DNA of 36,314 nucleotides from Chryseobacterium gleum (GTDB lineage Bacteria; Bacteroidota; Bacteroidia; Flavobacteriales_D; Sanyastnellaceae), in NCBI GenBank assembly GCA_945874695.1, contig CAMCHP010000029.1:1-36314 (forward strand). The letters run 5' to 3'. Within the stretch, counting starts at the first letter, position 1, and every line of letters begins with the position of its first letter. Both the position numbers and the translations under genes were made by a program. A model generated the notes under the pieces. The model ran no database searches. It had not been told where the DNA came from and saw only the letters and a list, made by a program, of their open reading frames with translations. Below are positions 31,387-36,314 of the stretch, piece after piece.

Positions 31387-32469
31387 ATGGAACAGGTGAA
31401 CAAGTACACGGTACTGGGGTGCATGTCAGGTACGTCGTTAGACGGATTAGACCTTGCGCTCTGTCATTTTGAACATCAACCCCATTCAGCGGTTTCGTGG
31501 CGATTTGAAATTGAGGCCGCAAGAACCATTCAATACACGCCAGCTTGGCGCGAGCGCTTGGCCAGTGCCCACCTTTTGCCGGCCGATGAATTGACCTTGC
31601 TCGATCGCGGATACGGCGTGTTTGTTGGCGAAGCGGTGCGTGAGTTTCTCGCGAATGAGGCTCCGGATGCGGTGCTTGACTTGGTTGTATCGCACGGACA
31701 TACCGTGTTTCATGCGCCGCAAAAAGGCTACACCTTGCAAATAGGGCATCTTTCAGGTATCGCCCTAACGGGCGGATGGGCAGTCCTTGGCGACCTGCGC
31801 AGCGGCGATGTAGCCATGGGTGGTCAAGGGGCTCCGCTCGTACCCGTGGGAGATCGATATTTATTTCAAGATTTTGCTGCTTGCGTGAATTTGGGCGGCT
31901 TTGCCAACGTTTCGATGGAGCGTGCCGGGCGTCGCATCGCATGGGATATTTGCCCTTTGAATACGGTCATGAACCGCTTTGCAAGCCTTGCTGGGAGCGC
32001 CGTAGATTATGATCCTGAAGGCGGTATTGCTCGTTCTGGGAAACTTATTCCTGAATTGTTTGAACACCTTGAATCGCTCCCTTTTTACAGACAGCATGCG
32101 CCAAAAAGTTTGGGACGTGAATGGGTAGAAGCCGAAGTTTTTCCCCTGCTTGAAGGCCATGACGCCAGTGATGTACTGCACACGTTCACGGTACATGCGG
32201 CGCAGCGCATCGCCCATGATTTGCGCGATGTAGCAGGTGCAGTGTTGCTTACAGGTGGCGGCAGTTACAATGCGTTTTTGATTGAACAGTTGAAAGCGCG
32301 TACCTCGGCGCATTTGGCTATTCCGCCTGCTGAAGTGATCGAATTTAAAGAGGCTTTGGTTTTTGCTTTTCTCGGCGCGTTGTGGTTGAGGGGCGATGCG
32401 AATGTATTGGCTTCGGTGACCGGTGCACAACGTGATCACCGCAGCGGGGTTTACGTTCCGAAGCCTTGA
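31387..32469 (+). CDS. anmK: Anhydro-N-acetylmuramic acid kinase
   Basis: A 360-residue ASKHA-type kinase of peptidoglycan recycling that converts 1,6-anhydroMurNAc to MurNAc-6-phosphate using ATP. Seen: VLGCMSGTSLDGLDLALC at about 9-26 (phosphate 1 motif and substrate Asp), VVSHGHTVFHAPQ, LQIGHLSGIAL, DLRSGDVAMGGQGAPLVP, VNLGGFANVS, and LLTGGGSYNAFLIEQL near the end. Length is normal. It is divergent from the acyl-CoA dehydrogenase and followed by the amino-acid dehydrogenase after about 107 bases. It carries hairpin copy 8 in its sense strand. Confidence 0.96.
   Translation: MEQVNKYTVLGCMSGTSLDGLDLALCHFEHQPHSAVSWRFEIEAARTIQYTPAWRERLASAHLLPADELTLLDRGYGVFVGEAVREFLANEAPDAVLDLVVSHGHTVFHAPQKGYTLQIGHLSGIALTGGWAVLGDLRSGDVAMGGQGAPLVPVGDRYLFQDFAACVNLGGFANVSMERAGRRIAWDICPLNTVMNRFASLAGSAVDYDPEGGIARSGKLIPELFEHLESLPFYRQHAPKSLGREWVEAEVFPLLEGHDASDVLHTFTVHAAQRIAHDLRDVAGAVLLTGGGSYNAFLIEQLKARTSAHLAIPPAEVIEFKEALVFAFLGALWLRGDANVLASVTGAQRDHRSGVYVPKP
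31757..31779 (+). repeat. Dispersed hairpin motif, copy 8
   Basis: Plus strand: GTATC, stem GCCC, loop TAAC, stem GGGC, then GGATGG. It lies in the sense strand of anmK (coding IALTGGW). Nineteen core bases equal copy 5 and all but one of the 18 core bases equal copy 3, but those are read in other frames or not translated. Confidence 0.75.
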
Positions 32470-32548
32470 CAAACAGTTGCTCTACGTTGCTGTTCAGTTA
32501 AGATGTTTTTAAGGCTAAGTTTTCGGGGGAGTGTCTGTGTTGATTTCC

Positions 32549-32556
32549 TATTTTTG
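32549..32556 (+). promoter_or_regulatory. -7 promoter element before the amino-acid dehydrogenase gene
   Basis: TATTTTTG matches TAnnTTTG and ends 20 bases before ATG 32577. The predicted RNA start (about 32563) favours this ATG over an in-frame TTG at 32565. No TTG at -33. Confidence 0.5.
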
Positions 32557-32576
32557 CCCCCGAATTGTACCTGCAA

Positions 32577-33806
32577 ATGAAAGACTTACTCAAAGCCTAC
32601 GAAGAGCGTCGCCCTGAAGTGGTGTTCGAATGGAAAGACCCTCACACCGATGCAGAAGGTTGGGTAGTGATTAACTCATTACGTGGTGGCGCTGCAGGTG
32701 GCGGCACACGCATGCGCGCAGGGTTAGATAAGCGGGAGGTTGAGTCGCTTGCAAAGACCATGGAAATCAAATTCACGGTTTCTGGTCCACAAATCGGCGG
32801 CGCTAAATCGGGAATCAATTTTGATCCGCGTGACCCGCGCAAACGTCAAGTTTTGGAGCGTTGGTACGCTGCTGTTACCCCCTTATTGAAGCACTATTAC
32901 GGCACCGGTGGCGATTTAAACGTGGATGAAATTCACGAGGTTATTCCAATTACCGAAGATTGTGGGGTTTGGCATCCCCAAGAAGGTGTATTCAACGGCC
33001 ATTTCCAACCCAATGAGGCACAAAAAGTGCGTCGCATTGGCCAGTTGCGTTTGGGTGTTATCAAAGTTTTAGAAGACGGGCAGTTTAGTCCGGATGTAAT
33101 GCGCAAGTACTGCGTCGCCGACATGATCACAGGCTACGGAGTTGCAGAAAGCGTGCGCCACTATTACGACTTGTATGGTGGCCGTGTAGAAGGAAAGAAA
33201 GTGATCATCCAAGGCTGGGGTAACGTGGGTTCAGCCGCTGCATTTTACTTGGCCCAAGCAGGAGCCCTTGTTGTGGGTATCATTGACCGTGTTGGAGGGA
33301 TCATCCGGCCGCAAGGCCTAAGCTTTCAAGAAGTCACCGATTTGTTTCTTTCGAAAGATGGAAATGCATTGCGTGCCGACGGTTTGATGAGTTTTGAAGA
33401 AGTGAATGCCCAAATTTGGGATGTTCAGGCCGACGTTTTCTTGCCCTGTGCAGCGTCGCGTTTGGTGAGCAAAGATCAAGTAGAGCGTATGGTAGAAGCG
33501 GGCTTGAGTGTGATCTCAAGTGGAGCGAATGTGCCCTTTGCAGATGCGGCTATTTTCTATGGTCCGATCGCGGAGTATGCAGATCAGAAGTTAGCCCTTA
33601 TACCTGATTTCATTGCCAACTGTGGCATGGCTCGGGTGTTCGCTTACCTCATGTCTACTGAAGATGTTAATATGTCTGACGCAGCAATTTTCGAAGATAC
33701 ATCGGCGACCATTCGCCGGGCTTTGGAAGCTGTTCGCGAACGAAATCAGCAAAAAACCGGTATAACAGCTGCGGCCTTTGAAATTGCATTAAACAAACTG
33801 CTGTAA
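32577..33806 (+). CDS. Glu/Leu/Phe/Val dehydrogenase family protein
   Basis: A 409-residue oxidative deaminase-type enzyme: amino acid + NAD(P)+ to 2-oxo acid + ammonia. The dimerisation/catalytic domain has GGGTRMRAG (41-49), KFTVSGPQIGGAKSGI (65-80) with the two conserved Lys, and GTGGDLNVDE (109-118) with the likely catalytic Asp113. The Rossmann motif is GWGNVGSAAA (213-222). The substrate is uncertain: it is longer than typical leucine dehydrogenases and has an uncommon stretch DCGVWHPQEGVFNGHFQPNE (128-147) where glutamate and leucine dehydrogenases differ. It is co-directional with nhaD, which starts 18 bases after its stop. Confidence 0.9.
   Translation: MKDLLKAYEERRPEVVFEWKDPHTDAEGWVVINSLRGGAAGGGTRMRAGLDKREVESLAKTMEIKFTVSGPQIGGAKSGINFDPRDPRKRQVLERWYAAVTPLLKHYYGTGGDLNVDEIHEVIPITEDCGVWHPQEGVFNGHFQPNEAQKVRRIGQLRLGVIKVLEDGQFSPDVMRKYCVADMITGYGVAESVRHYYDLYGGRVEGKKVIIQGWGNVGSAAAFYLAQAGALVVGIIDRVGGIIRPQGLSFQEVTDLFLSKDGNALRADGLMSFEEVNAQIWDVQADVFLPCAASRLVSKDQVERMVEAGLSVISSGANVPFADAAIFYGPIAEYADQKLALIPDFIANCGMARVFAYLMSTEDVNMSDAAIFEDTSATIRRALEAVRERNQQKTGITAAAFEIALNKLL
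33302..33323 (-). repeat. Probable variant copy of the dispersed hairpin motif
   Basis: Minus strand: TTA, stem GGCC, loop TTGC, stem GGCC, then GGATG. The stem and GGATG are kept but the loop is TTGC instead of TANC and the left flank is not TTTC. It lies antisense in the amino-acid dehydrogenase gene. Confidence 0.35.
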
Positions 33807-33824
33807 AGCGCTTAACTCACAACC

Positions 33825-35312
33825 ATGGAGATTCTAATTCTCGTAGTTTTCGTTCTTGGCTACCTTGGAATTGCCCTTGAACACTCAGTGCACGTTGACA
33901 AATCAGCTTTTGCCTTGTTGGCAGGAACACTGTGCTGGGCCATATTCGTAATTGGTAGCCACGACAAGGTTCCCGACCATAGCGCTATAGATTTTCAGGC
34001 CATCGTGCTCCCTACCGAATCGCTCGTTGACAAAGGCGAAACGATTCAAGTTGAAGGCATTGCTGAAGACGTTCAAAAGGCAGAGCTTGTTGAGTCACTC
34101 AAGTCGTCTCAAGGCTGGAAAAGCGGAATAGACTATACAACCAGCACCTTCTACGAACACCGCCTGCTGCATCACTTGCAGGAGATTGCAAGTATTTTGT
34201 TTTTCCTCTTGGGGGCAATGACCATTGTCGAATTGATCGATGCCCATGAAGGATTTAATGTAATTACCGATAAAATCAGAACAACGAACAAGGTAAAGCT
34301 GATTTGGTTAATTGCCTTTTTGACGTTTTTCTTGTCAGCAGCTTTAGATAACCTGACCACAGCCATCGTGATGATCTCCTTGCTACGGAAACTCATCGCA
34401 GACAAGCCGACGCGCTGGTATTTTGCGGGAGTTGTTGTGATCGCTGCAAACGCAGGAGGGGTTTGGTCGCCTATTGGTGACGTGACCACCACCATGTTGT
34501 GGATTGGCAACCAGCTTTCAACACCGGTCATTATAACCCACTTGTTCATTCCGAGTTTGGTGTGTTTGATGGTGCCGCTTTTGGTATTGAGCTTTACCAT
34601 GAAAGGAAATGTGGAACGTCCGAAACTGAGTGCAGGAGAAGGTGCACACGTTCATCCAGCCACTCATTTTGATCGCAATCTAGTTTTTGCTTTGGGCTTG
34701 TTGGGTCTTCTGTTTGTGCCCGTTTTTAAAACGGTTACGCATTTACCTCCCTTTATGGGGATGATGCTTTCATTGGGTGCGATTTGGTTGGTGACTGAAA
34801 TATTGCACCGCCGTAAGTCTTATGAGGCCCGTCGCGAATTGTCGGTTTTGAATGTGTTGCGTAAAATCGATTCATCTTCGGTGCTCTTTTTCTTGGGAAT
34901 CTTGCTCGCTGTGGCGGCTCTTCAAGAAGTTGGTCACTTGTTGGTGATGGCTGAGTGGCTGCGCGAAACACTGGCGAACGTTTTCGCCATCGACTTAGCC
35001 ATTGGTGTTTTGTCGGCACTGGTTGACAACGTACCATTGGTTGCGGCATCCATGAAAATGTATGCTGTAATTCCAGAGGCTTTGGTTGCAACCCCTTGGG
35101 ATGCAAACTTCGTGAAAGACGGTTTGTTCTGGCAGTTGCTGGCTTATTCTGCAGGTACCGGTGGAAGTGCACTCATCATCGGCTCTGCAGCTGGCGTGGC
35201 TGTTATGGGACTCGAAAAGATTGACTTTATCTGGTATTTGAAGAAAATGTCATTATTGGCCCTTCTTGGCTATCTCGCGGGGGCGTTCGTTTTCTACTTC
35301 ATGTTCTTCTAA
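33825..35312 (+). CDS. nhaD: Na+/H+ antiporter NhaD
   Basis: A 495-residue inner-membrane ion transporter of the NhaD/arsenite-permease fold. Typical motifs are EIASILFFLLGAMTIVELID (120-139), ALDNLTTAIVMISLL, ANAGGVWSPIGDVTTTMLW, SALVDNVPLVAASM and GTGGSALIIGSAAGVAVMG; the Asp residues in these motifs are the ion-binding candidates. Between the second and third hydrophobic segments (about 45-115) lies a soluble charged stretch of about 70 residues, longer than I expect for NhaD. A strong terminator follows. The gene probably shares a transcript with the dehydrogenase 18 bases upstream. Confidence 0.93.
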   Translation: MEILILVVFVLGYLGIALEHSVHVDKSAFALLAGTLCWAIFVIGSHDKVPDHSAIDFQAIVLPTESLVDKGETIQVEGIAEDVQKAELVESLKSSQGWKSGIDYTTSTFYEHRLLHHLQEIASILFFLLGAMTIVELIDAHEGFNVITDKIRTTNKVKLIWLIAFLTFFLSAALDNLTTAIVMISLLRKLIADKPTRWYFAGVVVIAANAGGVWSPIGDVTTTMLWIGNQLSTPVIITHLFIPSLVCLMVPLLVLSFTMKGNVERPKLSAGEGAHVHPATHFDRNLVFALGLLGLLFVPVFKTVTHLPPFMGMMLSLGAIWLVTEILHRRKSYEARRELSVLNVLRKIDSSSVLFFLGILLAVAALQEVGHLLVMAEWLRETLANVFAIDLAIGVLSALVDNVPLVAASMKMYAVIPEALVATPWDANFVKDGLFWQLLAYSAGTGGSALIIGSAAGVAVMGLEKIDFIWYLKKMSLLALLGYLAGAFVFYFMFF

Positions 35313-35339
35313 GAAGTTCTTTTCGATACGAAAGGCACG

Positions 35340-35374
35340 AACCGTTGTTCATAACCAAAGATCAACGGTTTTTT
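35340..35374 (+). terminator. Intrinsic terminator after nhaD
   Basis: An 8-bp perfect stem (AACCGTTG with CAACGGTT, arms 35340-35347 and 35363-35370) with a 15-base loop, ending in a run of six Ts (35369-35374). It separates the nhaD transcript from exbB. Confidence 0.85.
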
Positions 35375-35430
35375 GCTGCCTCAATATTTAGCTAATTTCA
35401 ACGTTTGAAAATCATATAAACCCGAAACGA

Positions 35431-36147
35431 ATGAGTCTGATTGCAAATCTCCTTCAACAAGGTGTAGAAATTACCGGAGAAACAGGTGCTGCTGCTGCTG
35501 CTATGAACACTGCACCCCAAGATGTAGAAGTGTCAATCCTCCAACTGCTAATGGAAGGCGGATGGTACATCATGTTGCCCTTGGCTTTCCTTTCGATTTT
35601 GGCCGTGTATATTTTCATTGAAAGACTTTTCGCGGTCAATAAGGCGTTGAAAGAAGAGAAAGACTTCATGGACAAAATCAAAGATTACATCAACGACGGT
35701 AAACTTGATAGCGCTAAAAACCTCTGCTCGACCTCGAACACACCAATGGCGCGCATGCTCGAGAAAGGAATTATGCGCATCGGTAAACCATTGCGCGATA
35801 TTTCGGTAGCCATTGAAAACGTGGGTAAGCTTGAGATCTACATGCTAGAAAAGAACCTCAGCACACTTGCAACCATCGCGGGTGCTGCGCCCATGATCGG
35901 TTTCCTTGGTACGGTTATTGGTATGGTGAATGTGTTTCTTGACATGGAAGTTGCAGGAACCGTTCAGGTGGATGACATTTCTTCAGGTACAAAGCAAGCC
36001 ATGGTGACAACCATCGTTGGTTTGATTGTCGGAATCATCGCCTACATGGCCTACAACTACTTGGTGAGCAAAGTGTCAAAGGTGATTCACAAAATGGAGG
36101 CATCAAGCATAGAGTTCATCGACATTCTTGAAGAACCCGTTAAATAA
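35431..36147 (+). CDS. exbB: ExbB/TolQ/MotA-family proton channel protein
   Basis: A 238-residue inner-membrane protein. With ExbD it uses the proton gradient to power TonB or a related energy transducer. Three transmembrane helices: about 44-66, 144-170 (TIAGAAPMIGFLGTVIGMVNVF, the family signature) and 189-212 (MVTTIVGLIVGIIAYMAYNYL). A cytoplasmic loop lies between helices 1 and 2. The N-terminal ~30 residues are a short extension with an Ala run coded by GCT repeats. The partner exbD starts six bases after the stop. TonB-type and not Tol or Mot is the likely use, but cannot be proved here. Confidence 0.92.
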   Translation: MSLIANLLQQGVEITGETGAAAAAMNTAPQDVEVSILQLLMEGGWYIMLPLAFLSILAVYIFIERLFAVNKALKEEKDFMDKIKDYINDGKLDSAKNLCSTSNTPMARMLEKGIMRIGKPLRDISVAIENVGKLEIYMLEKNLSTLATIAGAAPMIGFLGTVIGMVNVFLDMEVAGTVQVDDISSGTKQAMVTTIVGLIVGIIAYMAYNYLVSKVSKVIHKMEASSIEFIDILEEPVK

Positions 36148-36153
36148 AGAAAC

Positions 36154-36314
36154 ATGAATCTCGGACAACGAAATAAAGTCAGTGTAGAGGGCAGCATGTC
36201 GTCGATGACCGACCTCGTGTTTCTTCTACTTATTTTCTTCATCATCTTGTCGACCCTCGCAAGCAATGGAGTAAATGTAGACTTGCCACAAAGTCAAGGC
36301 ATCAGTTCAGTGAC
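36154..36314 (+). CDS. exbD: ExbD/TolR-family protein, N-terminal part (cut by window end)
   Basis: The first 53 codons are visible. A short cytoplasmic N-terminus (MNLGQRNKVSVEGSMSS) precedes one transmembrane helix, MTDLVFLLLIFFIILSTLA, with the conserved membrane-entry Asp (Asp19) that carries protons in ExbD and TolR. The periplasmic domain begins with NGVNVDLPQS. It starts six bases after exbB and is certainly in the same operon. The remainder lies outside the window. Confidence 0.9.
   Translation, partial: MNLGQRNKVSVEGSMSSMTDLVFLLLIFFIILSTLASNGVNVDLPQSQGISSV

Noticed and set aside
31431-31452. CGTC-TAAC-GACG on the minus strand at the start of anmK
   Set aside because: It has stem and loop but lacks the GGATG end, and codes for the invariant SGTSLDGLD motif; probably chance.
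35400-35407. Promoter box before exbB (AACGTTTG)
   Set aside because: The first base of TAnnTTTG does not match and there is no -33 TTG; not strong enough to list.
1-36314. CRISPR array, prophage, insertion sequence or defence island
   Set aside because: No regularly spaced direct repeats, cas, integrase, transposase, capsid or restriction genes are seen; genes are mainly core functions.

Overview
The window comes from a Bacteroidota chromosome, most likely order Flavobacteriales (a Cryomorphaceae/Schleiferiaceae-like lineage is a guess). The evidence is a set of type IX secretion system (T9SS) genes (gldJ, a porP/sprF homologue, porU, porV), several proteins ending in T9SS sorting domains, and promoters with the Bacteroidetes -7 element TAnnTTTG instead of sigma-70 boxes. 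Genes are densely packed, no gene-free stretch exceeds about 120 bases, and I see no tRNA, rRNA, CRISPR array, insertion sequence or prophage.

Layout. 1-2942: the tail of one T9SS cargo gene and a complete paralogue in tandem. 3063-4154: an outer-membrane beta-barrel protein. 4204-6980: dtd and purL, divergent. 7020-10857: a translationally coupled operon of a PASTA-domain membrane protein, a T9SS cargo protein and rluD. 10854-15019 (minus): porP/sprF homologue, gldJ and murF, with a terminator between gldJ and murF. 15137-20794: porU, porV, ispF. 20808-22366 (minus): a VTC-domain (polyphosphate polymerase-like) protein coupled to a DUF4956 membrane protein. 22401-25336: cdd and pyruvate dehydrogenase E1 alpha and E2. 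25434-27539: recG. 27544-30084 (minus): a membrane-anchored propeller-like protein of unknown function. 30161-31303 (minus): acyl-CoA dehydrogenase. 31387-35312: anmK, a Glu/Leu/Phe/Val-type dehydrogenase and nhaD. 35431-end: exbB and the start of exbD.

How the genes fit together: GldJ (periplasmic ring and motility lipoprotein), PorU (sortase), PorV (outer-membrane shuttle) and the PorP-like protein belong to the T9SS, and the three cargo proteins here carry the C-terminal signals it recognises. murF, anmK and the PASTA protein concern peptidoglycan. ExbB/ExbD energise outer-membrane transport. The rest is housekeeping metabolism.

The most unusual signal is a short dispersed hairpin, TTTC-N4-TANC-N4'-GGATG. 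It occurs eight times on both strands, mostly inside unrelated genes and in different reading frames. The four stem pairs are always complementary although the stem sequence changes (five different stems), so it shows covariation and is not simple copying. A ninth, looser copy is likely. I do not recognise it as a described element.
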